Part shown: in pieces, positions 29,005 to 39,409 of the stretch | Position numbering within the stretch: position 1 is the stretch's first letter | How the letters are laid out: every line of letters starts with the position of its first letter | Assembly: GCF_040786275.1 (NCBI RefSeq) | Contig: NZ_JBFMVT010000002.1 | Span: 434,001-498,000 of the forward strand | Reading direction: 5' to 3' | Length of the DNA: 64,000 nucleotides | Source of the DNA: Buttiauxella gaviniae | Lineage (GTDB): Bacteria; Pseudomonadota; Gammaproteobacteria; Enterobacterales; Enterobacteriaceae | Notes under the pieces: generated by a model | The model's database searches: none | Seen by the model: the letters and a program-made list of their open reading frames with translations, nothing else | Told to the model about the DNA's origin: nothing | Position numbers and translations under genes: made by a program

Positions 29005-30102
29005 ATGGGAAGTTATCTGTTACGTCGTTTGCTGCTGATAATCCCTACGCTTTGGGCCATTATCACCATCAATTTTTTCATCGTACAGATAGCACCTGGC
29101 GGGCCCGTCGATCAGGCTATTGCGGCGATTCAATTTGGTCATGGCTCAGGCGTTCCGGGCGTGGCATCGGATTCGATGGGGAGCGGCCATGCGCGTGTCG
29201 GCATCGGTAACGTGGGTGATAGCCAGTACCGTGGCGCTCGCGGGCTTGACCCGGAAGTGATCGCTGAAATCACCCACCGCTACGGTTTTGATAAACCCAT
29301 CCATGAACGTTATTTCAAAATGCTCGGCGACTATGTGCGTTTTGATTTTGGCGACAGCCTGTTTCGCAGCTCATCGGTACTGCACCTGATCAAAGAAAGT
29401 CTGCCGGTTTCTATTTCCATTGGCCTGTGGAGCACGTTAATTATCTATATCGTGTCGATTCCCCTCGGCATACGAAAAGCCGTCAGCAACGGCAGCAGCT
29501 TAGATATCTGGAGCAGCACGTTTATTATCATTGGCTATGCCATCCCCGCCTTCCTGTTCGCAATCTTACTGATTGTGTTATTTGCGGGCGGCAGTTATCT
29601 GGACTGGTTCCCGCTACGCGGTCTGGTTTCGACCAATTTCGACACCCTGCCGTGGTACGGCAAAATCATAGATTACCTTTGGCACATCACTTTACCGGTG
29701 CTGGCAACCGTCGTCGGCGGTTTTGCAACGCTGACCATGCTGACGAAAAACACCTTTCTTGATGAGATTCGCAAGCAGTATGTGGTTACCGCGCGAGCCA
29801 AAGGGCTTGATGAGAAGAAGATCCTTTATCGGCATGTGTTCCGCAACGCCATGCTGCTGGTGATTGCCGGTTTTCCTGCCACATTCATCAGTATGTTTTT
29901 TACCGGTTCGCTGCTTATCGAAGTGATGTTTTCCCTTAACGGACTGGGCCTGCTGGGCTATAACTCAACCCTTTCACGGGACTATCCGGTCATGTTTGGA
30001 ACGTTATATATCTTCACGCTCATTGGCCTGTTGCTGAATATTTTGAGCGATATCACTTATACGCTGGTGGACCCGCGTATCGATTTTGAGGGCCGAGGAT
30101 GA
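29005..30102 (+). CDS. yejB: YejB, permease of the YejABEF peptide transporter
   Basis: Inner membrane permease of the oligopeptide/microcin C ABC importer. The 365-residue protein has the OppB-type N-terminus [19 protein letters not shown], about six hydrophobic segments and the EAA coupling motif region [24 protein letters not shown]. Eight bases separate it from yejA, and AAGGGAACAC precedes the ATG. Its stop overlaps the yejE start (ATGA), so translation is coupled. Confidence 0.95.
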   Translation: MGSYLLRRLLLIIPTLWAIITINFFIVQIAPGGPVDQAIAAIQFGHGSGVPGVASDSMGSGHARVGIGNVGDSQYRGARGLDPEVIAEITHRYGFDKPIHERYFKMLGDYVRFDFGDSLFRSSSVLHLIKESLPVSISIGLWSTLIIYIVSIPLGIRKAVSNGSSLDIWSSTFIIIGYAIPAFLFAILLIVLFAGGSYLDWFPLRGLVSTNFDTLPWYGKIIDYLWHITLPVLATVVGGFATLTMLTKNTFLDEIRKQYVVTARAKGLDEKKILYRHVFRNAMLLVIAGFPATFISMFFTGSLLIEVMFSLNGLGLLGYNSTLSRDYPVMFGTLYIFTLIGLLLNILSDITYTLVDPRIDFEGRG

Positions 30103-31124
30103 GCCATTTAAGCCCGGTTAACCAGGCCCGTTGGGCGCGGTTTCAGCACAACAAACGCGGCTACTGGTCGCTATGGGTTTTTGCCGTTCTGTTTTTGTTA
30201 AGCCTCGGTTCAGAGCTTATCGCCAACGATCGCCCGCTGATCGTGCATTATCAGGAACGCCTCTATTTCCCCTTTATTGCCAACTACAGCGAGAGCGATT
30301 TTGGTGGCCCGCTTGCGACACCGGCTGATTACCAGGATCCGTGGCTTGCGGAGCGTCTGAAGCAAAAAGGTTGGGTGCTGTGGGCACCGATTCGCTTTGG
30401 CTCCAGTGCAATAAATTTTGCCACCACCGTTCCCTTCCCTTCCCCACCGAGCAGCCAGAACTGGCTCGGGACAGATGCCAATGGCGGCGACGTGCTGGCG
30501 AGAATCCTCTACGGAACACGCATTTCTATTTTGTTCGGCCTGATGCTGACGCTATTTTCCAGCGTTATCGGGATACTCGCAGGTGCGGTGCAAGGGTATT
30601 ACGGCGGGCGGGTGGATTTGTGGGGCCAGCGATTTATTGAGGTCTGGTCAGGGATGCCGACGCTGTTCCTGATAATTTTACTCTCAAGCGTGATTCAGCC
30701 TGATTTCTGGTGGTTGCTCGGTATTACGGTGCTGTTTGGCTGGATGAGCCTGGTGGGCGTGGTGCGCGCTGAGTTCCTTCGCACCCGCAACTTCGACTAC
30801 ATTCGCGCCGCACAGGCGATGGGCGTTAACGACTGGTCGATTATCACCCGCCATATGCTGCCCAATGCGATGGTCGCGACGCTAACATTCTTACCTTTTA
30901 TTCTTTGCGGGTCGATTACTACGCTCACCTCACTGGATTTTCTCGGCTTTGGATTACCGCTGGGTTCCCCGTCACTGGGTGAACTGTTGTTGCAGGGAAA
31001 AAATAACCTCCAGGCTCCGTGGCTTGGCATTACAGCATTTCTGTCGCTGGCGATATTACTGACGCTACTCATTTTTATTGGCGAAGCAGTGCGCGACGCC
31101 TTCGACCCCAGCAAGGCGCACTGA
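30099..31124 (+). CDS. yejE: YejE, permease of the YejABEF peptide transporter
   Basis: Second inner membrane permease of the transporter, OppC type. The 341-residue protein has an N-terminal TM, a periplasmic insert ([29 protein letters not shown]) and a BPD_transp_1 domain with the coupling motif [24 protein letters not shown] around residue 230. Length equals E. coli YejE. It overlaps yejB by four bases and ends one base before the yejF start. Confidence 0.95.
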   Translation: MSHLSPVNQARWARFQHNKRGYWSLWVFAVLFLLSLGSELIANDRPLIVHYQERLYFPFIANYSESDFGGPLATPADYQDPWLAERLKQKGWVLWAPIRFGSSAINFATTVPFPSPPSSQNWLGTDANGGDVLARILYGTRISILFGLMLTLFSSVIGILAGAVQGYYGGRVDLWGQRFIEVWSGMPTLFLIILLSSVIQPDFWWLLGITVLFGWMSLVGVVRAEFLRTRNFDYIRAAQAMGVNDWSIITRHMLPNAMVATLTFLPFILCGSITTLTSLDFLGFGLPLGSPSLGELLLQGKNNLQAPWLGITAFLSLAILLTLLIFIGEAVRDAFDPSKAH

Positions 31125-31125
31125 T

Positions 31126-32715
31126 ATGACAACTCCCCTGCTTTCGATTAACAATTTATCCGTCGCTTTTCGCAGCGGTGATACCGTCCGGCAAGTCGTG
31201 GACGATTTATCGCTGGAGGTGAATGCTGGAGAAACACTGGCGCTGGTCGGTGAATCGGGCTCGGGTAAAAGTGTCACCGCGCTATCGGTGCTGCGCCTGC
31301 TACCCGCGCCTCCGGTTGTTTATCCGGCTGGCGAAATTTTCTTTAAAGGTCAGGAATTATTACATGCGCCGGAACGCACGCTTCGTAACGTGCGCGGGAA
31401 TAAAATCGCCATGATTTTTCAGGAACCAATGGTTTCGCTAAACCCGTTGCATAATATCGAAAAACAGTTGTATGAAGTGCTGTCGCTCCATCGGGGGATG
31501 CGTCGTGAAGCGGCGCGCGCTGAAATGCTCACTTGCCTGGACAGAGTCGGTATCCGTAATGCCGCCAGCCGTTTAACGGATTTCCCACATCAGCTTTCCG
31601 GTGGCGAACGCCAGCGAGTCATGATCGCCATGGCACTGCTGACGCGCCCGGAATTGCTGATTGCTGATGAGCCGACGACGGCTCTGGATGTCACGGTACA
31701 GGCGCAAATTCTGCAATTGCTTAAAGAACTGAAGCAAGAGCTGAATATGGGGCTGCTGTTCATCACCCATAACTTGAATATTGTCAAAAAGCTGGCGGAT
31801 AACGTGGCGGTGATGAGAAACGGAAAATGCGTGGAGCAGAACTCAGCCGCGGTTTTACTCTCGTCACCTCAGCATCCTTATACCCAACAATTGCTGGCAG
31901 CCGAACCTACGGGCAGCCCACGCCCGGTTGAAGAATCAATCGCGCCGCTATTAAACGTTCAGGGATTGCAGGTCGCCTTCCCGATTCGCCGTGGATTGCT
32001 CAAGAAAACCGTCGGCTATCACTATGGAATCAAAGATCTGAGTTTTTCGCTACGCGCCGGAGAAAGCATCGGGCTGGTTGGGGAGTCAGGCTCGGGGAAA
32101 AGCACCACTGGCCTTGCGCTACTGCGCCTGATTCATTCCAGAGGTGAGATTTGGTTCGATGGAAAACCTTTACATACATTTAGCCGCAAACAGCTATTGC
32201 CGCTGCGCCGCCGGATTCAGGTAGTATTCCAGGATCCGAATTCGTCACTTAACCCGCGTCTGGATGTCTTACAGATAATCGAAGAAGGGTTACGCGTTCA
32301 TCAGCCTGCGTTGAGTGCTGCAGAGCGTGAGCAAAAAGTGATTGTGGCTATGCAGGAAGTGGGATTAGATCCGCAAACTATGCACCGTTATCCGGCGGAG
32401 TTTTCTGGCGGACAAAGGCAGCGCATCGCCATTGCCAGGGCGCTGATATTGCAGCCCGAATTGATTATTCTTGATGAACCCACTTCGTCACTTGACCGCT
32501 CCGTACAGGCACAAATTCTCGCCTTGTTGAAATCACTTCAAGAGAAGCACCAACTGGCCTACATTTTTATCAGCCATGATTTGCGGGTAGTAAAATCATT
32601 ATGCCATCAGGTGGTTGTGTTGAAACAAGGAGAAGTGGTTGAGCAAGGGTCGTGCCAGCAGATTTTTGCAGCACCTCAGGCGGAATACACACGCCAGCTA
32701 CTTGCGCTTGCCTGA
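31126..32715 (+). CDS. yejF: YejF, double ATP-binding subunit of the YejABEF peptide transporter
   Basis: Energises the transporter. The 529-residue protein fuses two ABC domains: the first with Walker A GESGSGKS, signature LSGGERQR and Walker B LLIADEP; the second (from about 285) with [16 protein letters not shown] and LIILDEP. Both keep catalytic residues, unlike systems with separate DppD/DppF proteins. The ATG at 31126 directly follows the yejE stop; 16 codons of frame upstream lie inside yejE and are not used. Last gene of the operon. Confidence 0.95.
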   Translation: MTTPLLSINNLSVAFRSGDTVRQVVDDLSLEVNAGETLALVGESGSGKSVTALSVLRLLPAPPVVYPAGEIFFKGQELLHAPERTLRNVRGNKIAMIFQEPMVSLNPLHNIEKQLYEVLSLHRGMRREAARAEMLTCLDRVGIRNAASRLTDFPHQLSGGERQRVMIAMALLTRPELLIADEPTTALDVTVQAQILQLLKELKQELNMGLLFITHNLNIVKKLADNVAVMRNGKCVEQNSAAVLLSSPQHPYTQQLLAAEPTGSPRPVEESIAPLLNVQGLQVAFPIRRGLLKKTVGYHYGIKDLSFSLRAGESIGLVGESGSGKSTTGLALLRLIHSRGEIWFDGKPLHTFSRKQLLPLRRRIQVVFQDPNSSLNPRLDVLQIIEEGLRVHQPALSAAEREQKVIVAMQEVGLDPQTMHRYPAEFSGGQRQRIAIARALILQPELIILDEPTSSLDRSVQAQILALLKSLQEKHQLAYIFISHDLRVVKSLCHQVVVLKQGEVVEQGSCQQIFAAPQAEYTRQLLALA

Positions 32716-32746
32716 CGAATCAATCTGAACGCTAAGAACTGAACGC

Positions 32747-33094
32747 TCAGAAAGGATTCGCGCTGGTGAAAGACTCCGCAATAGCGACGCCAAAATTCTT
32801 CAGTCGGCAGGTAGCCGCAAGCTCATCCTGGCGATTCACAAACAGGCACGGCTCCCCTTCACATTCCACCACCGAAGAATCGACTTCGATATCTCTTAAC
32901 GCCAGGCTTAGCTTGTGCATGGTCGGCCAGGCTGAATCGCTGTTGTTGTCACTCAATAGCTTCAGACCTATTAAGCAATTTTCAGCGCTTTGCCCGTTTT
33001 GCGGAATCGGTTCAACTCGGGAACCTGCAAAACCTGCCAGCCAGCGATAGCAAAGTGGTAAGCGATGAACGATGGAAAGTTGTAACGTATTCAC
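32747..33094 (-). CDS. yejG: YejG family protein, function unknown
   Basis: A 115-residue soluble protein matching E. coli YejG ([51 protein letters not shown]). No catalytic motif or membrane segment is seen. The start is taken as GTG at 33094, giving [10 protein letters not shown], because it aligns with the E. coli N-terminus; an in-frame ATG eight codons upstream lacks support. The gene is convergent with yejF. Confidence 0.88.
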   Translation of the reverse strand: MNTLQLSIVHRLPLCYRWLAGFAGSRVEPIPQNGQSAENCLIGLKLLSDNNSDSAWPTMHKLSLALRDIEVDSSVVECEGEPCLFVNRQDELAATCRLKNFGVAIAESFTSANPF

Positions 33095-33432
33095 TGTGGT
33101 ATCCCCAAAAAAATCCAAAAATTTTTCACAAACAGTTTACATAAAGGTTAACACAATGTTGATGTTTTGTGTGTAAACAACATGGAAACCGCTTACATCC
33201 GTTGTAATTATTTGTCTACCATTTCATATTTAACGTTTTATTTTTGTGGTGCTGCACACGTTTCGGCGCTATATGTAACGCTTTCTACGATCTAACTCAA
33301 CCTTTTTAACCACAAAGATATGACTTTTTGTTGTTGATGCGTTTACATTTGAGAAACAAATTGTAGGCATTCGCGGGGGGTTTTCGTTGATTTGGATTAA
33401 AGAACGGGCATCTGGCGATGCCCTTTTTGAAA
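33095..33432. other. Intergenic region between yejG and bcr
   Basis: A 338-bp gap, A/T-rich next to yejG, where its promoter must lie. A hairpin GGGCATC-TGGC-GATGCCC at 33406-33423 serves as terminator for bcr (followed in that direction by GTTCTTTAAT) and carries TTTTT on the plus strand. No open reading frame with a ribosome site was seen. Confidence 0.55.
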
Positions 33433-34632
33433 CTATTTCTTTGTCGCGAGTCGAGGACGGCTGGCGTATAGATAGAAAAAGATCGAACACGTTGCACATA
33501 TCGCAATGGACCAGATCATCGGCCACGCAGTGGTAAAGGTCGCAATGGACAGCAACGCGCCGGTTAATGCGCCGATACCAAAGCGGAAGGTGCCCGCCAG
33601 TGAGGACGCGGTTCCTGCCATATGCGGAAACTCATCGAGAATGACCGCCATCGCGTTGGAAGACACCATCGACACACAGCCCACGAACGCCGCTACGCCC
33701 AACACCATTGACCAGAAACCAAAGCCCAGCCCGGTACTGATAACCAACCAAATCGCCATCGCAAACTGCACGAATAACCCGAAACGGAACATCGCAAGCG
33801 GGCCAAAACGGCGTACAAAACGGCTGTTGATGAGCGTCATAACAATTAAGAACACAATGTTAAGCGCGAAGTAGTAACCGAAGTGCTGGGGCGCAACGTG
33901 GTTAAGCTCAATATAGACAAACGGCCCGGCGCTCAAAAATGAGAACATCGCCGCAAAGCTAAAACCGCTCGCCAGCATGTAACTCAGCACACGCTTATGG
34001 CGGAACAGCGTCGCAAAGTTCCCTATCGTGGTTCGCAGATGAAACTTCTGACGACGTTCAACCGGCAACGTTTCATGGATCAGGAAGAAAATCATCGCCG
34101 AGGCCAGCAATGCGGCCAGCGCCAGAATCCAGAAAATCGCATGCCAGCTAAACCACACCAGCACGGCCCCACCCACCATCGGCGCAATCAGCGGCGCAAT
34201 CGTTGTGATCAGCATGACAAACGACATCATGCGCGAGAACTCTTCTTTCGGATAAATATCGCGCATCAGGGCATTAATCACCACGCTTGCGGCAGCGGCG
34301 GCAAGGCCGTGCAGAAAACGCATCGCAATCAGATGATCAATTGTTTGTGAGAGTGCGCAAGCAATCGCGGCCCCGGCAAAAATAAGCGTACCCCCGAGCA
34401 CAACGGGCTTACGGCCAATGCTGTCAGCCATTGGGCCATAAAATAGCTGGCCAATTGCGAAACCCAAAATGTAGGTACTGAGTGTCATTTGCGCGCTGCC
34501 TGCTGGCACGCCAAATTCCGAGGCAATAACCGGCAGGGCCGGTAAATACATATCTATTGATAGCGGCATTAACATGGCCAACAGGCCAAGAATTACCACA
34601 ATACCAACAGACGAGTTTTGCTTACTGCTCAA
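33433..34632 (-). CDS. bcr: Bcr, bicyclomycin/sulfonamide MFS efflux transporter
   Basis: Drug:H+ antiporter of the Bcr/CflA subfamily; in E. coli it exports bicyclomycin, sulfonamides and cysteine. The 399-residue protein has twelve hydrophobic segments, with [17 protein letters not shown] in TM1, the MFS motif [16 protein letters not shown] between TM2 and TM3 and the antiporter motif near VVINALMRD. Translation begins at an unusual TTG (TTGAGCAGTAAG) that has a perfect AGGAGG five bases upstream, which fixes the start. It follows rsuA by 14 bp and is probably co-transcribed with it. Confidence 0.93.
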   Translation of the reverse strand: MSSKQNSSVGIVVILGLLAMLMPLSIDMYLPALPVIASEFGVPAGSAQMTLSTYILGFAIGQLFYGPMADSIGRKPVVLGGTLIFAGAAIACALSQTIDHLIAMRFLHGLAAAAASVVINALMRDIYPKEEFSRMMSFVMLITTIAPLIAPMVGGAVLVWFSWHAIFWILALAALLASAMIFFLIHETLPVERRQKFHLRTTIGNFATLFRHKRVLSYMLASGFSFAAMFSFLSAGPFVYIELNHVAPQHFGYYFALNIVFLIVMTLINSRFVRRFGPLAMFRFGLFVQFAMAIWLVISTGLGFGFWSMVLGVAAFVGCVSMVSSNAMAVILDEFPHMAGTASSLAGTFRFGIGALTGALLSIATFTTAWPMIWSIAICATCSIFFYLYASRPRLATKK

Positions 34633-34646
34633 CGCTTCCTCCTGAA

Positions 34647-35354
34647 TTAACGTGGTGGCATGCCTACGCTTGCAATTTCTTCTTCGGTTAATGGGCGATA
34701 TTCGCCCGGCGCAAGATCCGCATCCATGGCAATGGCGCCAATACGTTCACGGTGCAAGCCAACCACATGGTTGCCCACGGCCGCGAACATGCGTTTTACC
34801 TGATGGTAACGCCCTTCGCTGATGGTCAGGCGCACTTCCAGCGGCGTAATCACTTCCATGACCGCAGGCAACGTCAGATCTTTTTCATTATGGAGTTGAA
34901 CCCCGGCGGCGAATTGTTCTGCCGTATCATCGGAGACCGGATTCTCAAGCGTCACCAGATAGGTTTTTTCACAATGATGGCGCGGGGAGGTAATGCGATG
35001 TGACCATTGCCCGTCGTCGGTCATCAGCACCAGGCCGGTCGTGTCGATATCCAGGCGACCTGCAGCATGCAGTTTATGCGCCATAGGTTCGTCAAGGAAA
35101 TAGAGCACTGTTGGGTGATCCGGATCTTCGGTGGAACAGACGTAACCCTGCGGTTTATTCAACATAAAGTAGCGAGGGCCGTTTTGTTGCGTCAACGAAC
35201 GTCCATCAAACTCAATTTGATGTTCAGGGTTAAGTTTAAAAGAGGCGTCACGCACTACTTCGCCATCAATAGTGACGCGCTGTGCGCGGATTTCACGGCC
35301 AGCGATAGCACGGCTCACGCCAAGCTGCTGAGAGATAAATTTATCGAGTCGCAT
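34647..35354 (-). CDS. rsuA: RsuA, 16S rRNA pseudouridine-516 synthase
   Basis: Makes pseudouridine 516 in 16S rRNA. The 235-residue protein has an N-terminal S4 RNA-binding domain ([22 protein letters not shown]) and a pseudouridine synthase domain with the catalytic Asp in [19 protein letters not shown] (around residue 102). It ends in GMPPR, four residues longer than E. coli RsuA. The start at MRLDKF is chosen by the family match; 18 upstream codons are discarded. Confidence 0.96.
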   Translation of the reverse strand: MRLDKFISQQLGVSRAIAGREIRAQRVTIDGEVVRDASFKLNPEHQIEFDGRSLTQQNGPRYFMLNKPQGYVCSTEDPDHPTVLYFLDEPMAHKLHAAGRLDIDTTGLVLMTDDGQWSHRITSPRHHCEKTYLVTLENPVSDDTAEQFAAGVQLHNEKDLTLPAVMEVITPLEVRLTISEGRYHQVKRMFAAVGNHVVGLHRERIGAIAMDADLAPGEYRPLTEEEIASVGMPPR

Positions 35355-35431
35355 TAAATATATTGCCTGTTTCTTAGAGGTGCCAGCACGAAACGGCTGA
35401 CGGGGCATTCAGCCCGCTTTTTTTGTCAACG

Positions 35432-35558
35432 TAAACCCTAAATAATTCGAGTTGCAGATAGGCGGCAAGGGAGCAAATCTCCAGGAGCTTACTAAAGTAA
35501 GTGACTGGAGTTTGTGAGTGCAGCCAACACCCCTGCAGCTCGAAGTATGACGGGTAAA
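35432..35558. repeat. ERIC element (about 127 bp, complete)
   Basis: Contains AATAATTCGAGTTGCAG, the core CCAGGAGCTTAC...AAGTAAGTGACTGGAG and the end CGAAGTATGACGGGTAAA. The core is the closest in this window to the published ERIC primer sequences. It lies between rsuA and radD. Confidence 0.92.
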
Positions 35559-35668
35559 TCATTTGCCTGTTAATTAGTTTGCCAGTATAGCTGGATAGAA
35601 AAGTCTCTCAAGCTAAAACCCTGTTTCATGGCATAATTGAACGCGTTATTCCCCGAATCTGAGTGCCA

Positions 35669-37429
35669 ATGTCTTTTACATTACGCCCCTACCAACAAGA
35701 AGCAGTGGACGCGACCCTGCACTACTTCCGCAAACACATCACCCCTGCAGTGATTGTGCTGCCAACGGGTGCGGGAAAAAGCCTGGTGATCGCTGAACTT
35801 GCCCGCGTTGCACGTGGAAGAGTGTTGGTACTGGCACACGTCAAAGAATTAGTCGCGCAAAACCATGCCAAATATTGTGCACTTGGGCTTGAAGCCGACA
35901 TTTTCGCCGCTGGCCTGCAACGCAAAGAGAGCCATGGTAAAGTGGTTTTCGGTAGTGTGCAGTCCGTTGCGCGTAATCTTGAACAGTTCCACGGCGAGTT
36001 TTCGTTGCTGATTGTTGATGAATGCCATCGCATCGGTGATGCCGACGACAGTCAATATCAGCAAATCCTCGCCCATTTACGCACTGCTAATCCCAAACTT
36101 CGCCTGCTGGGGCTCACGGCGACGCCTTATCGCCTTGGCAAAGGCTGGATTTACCATTTTCACTATCATGGAATGGTACGTGGCAACGAAAACGCCCTCT
36201 TCCGGGATTGTATTTACGAACTCCCACTGCGTTACATGATCAAGCACGGCTATTTAACCCCGCCCGAGCGGCTGGATATGCCGGTAGTGCAGTATGATTT
36301 CAGCCGCTTGCAGGCACAATCTAACGGCTTGTTCAGCGAAGCAGATCTTAACCGCGAGCTGAAACAACAAAAGCGAATTACCCCGCATATCATCAGCCAG
36401 ATTGTCGAGTTTGCCGCTGAGCGGCGAGGCGTGATGATCTTTGCCGCAACCGTTGAGCACGCGAAAGAAGTTACCGCCTTGCTGCCAGCAAACGATGCGG
36501 CGCTAATCACCGCAGACACACCCGGCCCCGCACGCGATACATTAATAGAAGCGTTCAAAAATCAGCAGTTCCGTTTCCTGGTGAATGTGTCAGTGCTCAC
36601 TACCGGCTTCGATGCGCCTCACGTCGACTTGATTGCGATTTTACGCCCGACGGAGTCCGTCAGCCTGTATCAGCAAATTGTTGGCCGCGGTTTACGCCTG
36701 GCGCCAGGTAAAAAAGATTGCCTGATTCTGGATTACGCCGGAAATCCACATGATTTGTTCACGCCTGAAGTCGGGGCGGCAAAAGGCAAAAGCGATAATG
36801 TACCGGTACAAGTGTTTTGCCCGTCATGCGGTTTCGCCAACACGTTCTGGGGAAAAACCACCAGCGATGGCACGTTGATCGAACATTTTGGTCGGCGCTG
36901 CCAGGGCTGGTTTGAAGATGACGATGGCACCCGCGAGCAGTGCGATTACCGCTTCCGCTTTAAAAACTGCCCGCAATGTAACGCTGAAAACGATATCGCT
37001 GCACGTCGCTGCCATCAATGCGATCATGTGCTGGTCGACCCCGACGATATGTTAAAAGCAGCGCTGAAATTAAAAGATGCGTTAGTGCTGCGCTGCGGCG
37101 GTATGACGCTCCAGCACGGCGGCGATGAAAAAGGCGACTGGCTGAAGATTACCTATTTTGATGAAGATGGCGCGGATGTTAGCGAACGGTTTCGCCTACA
37201 AACGCCAGCCCAGCGGATGGCCTTCGAACAGTTGTTTATCCGGCCCCATAGCCGTGCGCCAGGTGTGCCGCTGCGCTGGATAAACGCCGCCGATGTCGTA
37301 GCCCAACAATCAGCGCTTCGTCATCCAGATTTTGTCGTCGCACGTAAAAATGGCAACTTCTGGAACGTGCGGGAAAAGGTATTTGACTACGAAGGCCGCT
37401 TCCGCCGAGCAAATGAATTGCGCGGTTAA
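35669..37429 (+). CDS. radD: RadD (YejH), superfamily 2 DNA repair helicase-like ATPase
   Basis: ATPase involved in double-strand break repair and in preventing excess crossovers in E. coli. The 586-residue protein has Walker A PTGAGKS (around residue 37), a DECH box in [10 protein letters not shown], motif [12 protein letters not shown], and helicase domain 2 with [13 protein letters not shown]. The C-terminal part holds a cysteine-rich zinc-binding region ([24 protein letters not shown]). The ATG at 35669 matches the E. coli N-terminus; a GTG two codons earlier is possible. It precedes rplY by 127 bp. Confidence 0.94.
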   Translation: MSFTLRPYQQEAVDATLHYFRKHITPAVIVLPTGAGKSLVIAELARVARGRVLVLAHVKELVAQNHAKYCALGLEADIFAAGLQRKESHGKVVFGSVQSVARNLEQFHGEFSLLIVDECHRIGDADDSQYQQILAHLRTANPKLRLLGLTATPYRLGKGWIYHFHYHGMVRGNENALFRDCIYELPLRYMIKHGYLTPPERLDMPVVQYDFSRLQAQSNGLFSEADLNRELKQQKRITPHIISQIVEFAAERRGVMIFAATVEHAKEVTALLPANDAALITADTPGPARDTLIEAFKNQQFRFLVNVSVLTTGFDAPHVDLIAILRPTESVSLYQQIVGRGLRLAPGKKDCLILDYAGNPHDLFTPEVGAAKGKSDNVPVQVFCPSCGFANTFWGKTTSDGTLIEHFGRRCQGWFEDDDGTREQCDYRFRFKNCPQCNAENDIAARRCHQCDHVLVDPDDMLKAALKLKDALVLRCGGMTLQHGGDEKGDWLKITYFDEDGADVSERFRLQTPAQRMAFEQLFIRPHSRAPGVPLRWINAADVVAQQSALRHPDFVVARKNGNFWNVREKVFDYEGRFRRANELRG

Positions 37430-37441
37430 AGGTTCTTTTGA

Positions 37442-37470
37442 TTGAAGCGCAAGTCAGATATGGCTATAAT
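37442..37470 (+). promoter_or_regulatory. rplY promoter
   Basis: TTGAAG (37442-37447), a 17-base spacer and a perfect TATAAT (37465-37470), followed by a GC-rich CCCGCCCGC. Initiation near 37477 would give an 80-base leader. In E. coli the rplY leader mediates feedback by L25. Confidence 0.75.
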
Positions 37471-37556
37471 CCCGCCCGCTTTTGCATCCGCAAAGCAGAT
37501 AACTTTGCCTGTTGCTGGGTCGCCTGTAGCAGGATTATTTAAGAGAGAAACAGTTA

Positions 37557-37841
37557 ATGTTTACTATCAATGCAGTAGAACGCAAAGAGCAGGGCAAGGG
37601 TGCGAGCCGCCGCCTGCGTGCAGCTAACAAATTCCCGGCAATCATCTATGGTGGTTCCGAAGCTGCGATCTCTATCGAACTGGATCACGACTACGTAATG
37701 AACCTGCAAGCTAAAGAAGGTTTCTACGAAGAAGTTCTGACTCTGGTTGTAGACGGTAAAGAAGTTAAAGCTAAAGTTCAGGCTGTTCAACGTCACCCGT
37801 TCAAGCCAAAACTGACTCACATCGACTTCGTTCGCGCTTAA
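37557..37841 (+). CDS. rplY: 50S ribosomal protein L25
   Basis: Binds 5S rRNA in the large subunit. The 94-residue protein has the short enterobacterial L25 form without the CTC extension: [33 protein letters not shown] (given by its ends) through [31 protein letters not shown] precedes the ATG. It has its own promoter and a strong terminator. Confidence 0.98.
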   Translation: MFTINAVERKEQGKGASRRLRAANKFPAIIYGGSEAAISIELDHDYVMNLQAKEGFYEEVLTLVVDGKEVKAKVQAVQRHPFKPKLTHIDFVRA

Positions 37842-37860
37842 TCGCGAATTTAGCTCGAAA

Positions 37861-37884
37861 AAAACCCGCTTCGGCGGGTTTTTT
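37861..37884 (+). terminator. Terminator after rplY
   Basis: AAAACCCGC, TTCG loop, GCGGGTTTTTT: a stable UUCG hairpin with a T-run. Confidence 0.92.
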
Positions 37885-37900
37885 GTTTTTGCAGCTTGCT

Positions 37901-37940
37901 CAATGCCGGGTGGCGCTTACGCTGACCCGAAGTACGCCTT
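37901..37940. repeat. REP-like element between rplY and yejK
   Basis: TGCCGGGTGGCGCTTACGCT followed by GACCCGAAGTACGCC matches the GC-rich enterobacterial REP form, with a slightly degenerate right arm. It lies between convergent genes. Confidence 0.7.
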
Positions 37941-37967
37941 CAGCTAACACGCCCCACCACAACACTA

Positions 37968-38975
37968 TTACTTACCTGAGCTACGGCGCTGTAACTGGTC
38001 GCGCAAATTCGGCGGCGTACCTTTAATGGTCAGCGTGTCGGTCGCCGGATCCCAGTAAATACGCTCGCCTAACAACATTGCATCAAAGTTAATCGTTAAA
38101 CCACCGCCGCTACCGGCAAATTTGGTTAACTGGCGTAATGTGCTTCGGTCAGCCGGGAAACTCTCTTCCAGCTCGTAGCCTTTATCGGCGGTGAACTGCT
38201 GGAAGTTTTTGTCATCAACGGCCCACGGCAACTCATCGGCAAGTGAAGAAAGCTCAATTTCTTCCCCCGCCTGCAACTGCTCGTTGCAGTAAGCGTAAAC
38301 CTGCTGACGCGCAGCCTGACGTTCGTTTTTGTCCAGTTGCGCTTCATTAGTGAAATCATCAAGCGCCTGCAACAAACCTTTGTTTTGTGCTTTGGCGTTT
38401 AAACCTTCGCTGGCACCGAGGAAATCCATAAAGAAATCAGAAACTTTACGCCCTACTCGCCCTTTAAGGAATGTCAGGTAGCGCGTCGATTCAGGATTGG
38501 TTTCCCATTCGGTGAGATCGATACGCGCTACGATATCCGCATGGTTGATATCCAGATGGTGCGTAGAGCTGATATCCAGCTCTTCGTTGACGCGCATGCT
38601 GCTTAAATTATTCAGCACAGCGACCAGTAAATATTCCACCGCCAGGTAGCGATACTGGCAAAACAGTACGATGCCGCCATCTGCGAAAGGATATTTCGCC
38701 AGCTCATCACGTAAACGCCCAGTAGCGGCACGGCTGAATGCCAGAAAATCCTCGTCGCCTTTGCGCTGCGAGCGCAAAGCTTCTGCCAGTTCACTCTCTT
38801 CGCTGAACAGACCATATGCTTTATTTTTTGCACTATAAACGCGGTGCAATTCTGCCATCATTTCTTCTACGGCGCCGTTCGTTGCCAACAGAGAATCACG
38901 CAGCACCACTTCAAGTGTCTGTTCGCCGCGTTTAATCAACTGGTGTAAGGCAATCTGGTTGATATCCAGACTCAT
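37968..38975 (-). CDS. yejK: YejK (NdpA), nucleoid-associated protein
   Basis: A 335-residue nucleoid-associated protein of the NdpA family, the same length as in E. coli. It begins [30 protein letters not shown] and ends [17 protein letters not shown]. No enzymatic motif is seen; E. coli YejK associates with the nucleoid and interacts with topoisomerases. It is divergent to yejL and convergent with rplY. Confidence 0.95.
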   Translation of the reverse strand: MSLDINQIALHQLIKRGEQTLEVVLRDSLLATNGAVEEMMAELHRVYSAKNKAYGLFSEESELAEALRSQRKGDEDFLAFSRAATGRLRDELAKYPFADGGIVLFCQYRYLAVEYLLVAVLNNLSSMRVNEELDISSTHHLDINHADIVARIDLTEWETNPESTRYLTFLKGRVGRKVSDFFMDFLGASEGLNAKAQNKGLLQALDDFTNEAQLDKNERQAARQQVYAYCNEQLQAGEEIELSSLADELPWAVDDKNFQQFTADKGYELEESFPADRSTLRQLTKFAGSGGGLTINFDAMLLGERIYWDPATDTLTIKGTPPNLRDQLQRRSSGK

Positions 38976-39034
38976 GATAAACTCTCCTTTTAATCCTGGC
39001 GGTATTCAACCATTGCATGAAGGCTTGTGCAACA

Positions 39035-39084
39035 TTCCCTAAATAATTCGGGCGGCAAGACCAGGCAGCCTGAAGTCGGACGGA
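39035..39084. repeat. Internally deleted ERIC element between yejK and yejL
   Basis: CCCTAAATAATTCGGGCGGC carries the left end of ERIC and CAGCCTGAAGTCGGACGG the right end, but the palindromic core is missing, leaving about 50 of 127 bp. It lies in the divergent promoter region. Confidence 0.6.
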
Positions 39085-39162
39085 AGAAGATAAAAAAGCA
39101 GAAAAACAGGTCCTTCTACGGTAAGATAACGCCCTTTCCTGAATTTAATTGATTGTTAATTT

Positions 39163-39390
39163 ATGCCACAAATTTCCCGTTATAGTGACGAACGCGTCGA
39201 AGAACTGTTGAGTGAACTGGCGAATGTGCTGGAAAAGCACCAAACGCCTACCGATCTTTCCCTGATGGTGCTGGGAAATATGGTCACCAACCTGATTAAT
39301 ACCAGCGTAGCTTCTGCTCAACGTCGCTCGCTGGCTCGCTCTTTCGCTGAGGCGCTGCAAGCCTCCGTGAGCGAAGACAAAGCTCATTAA
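39163..39390 (+). CDS. yejL: YejL, UPF0352 small protein
   Basis: A 75-residue helical protein of the UPF0352 family ([20 protein letters not shown], then [17 protein letters not shown]). Function is unknown. It precedes lapC (yejM) by 19 bp on the same strand, an arrangement kept in E. coli, so the two are likely co-transcribed. Confidence 0.93.
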   Translation: MPQISRYSDERVEELLSELANVLEKHQTPTDLSLMVLGNMVTNLINTSVASAQRRSLARSFAEALQASVSEDKAH

Positions 39391-39409
39391 GGGATTGTAG
39401 TTACACGTT

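Noticed and set aside
33180-33428. Small RNA on the plus strand ending at the TTTTT near 33428
   Set aside because: The hairpin is explained as the bcr terminator, and no convincing plus-strand promoter was seen.
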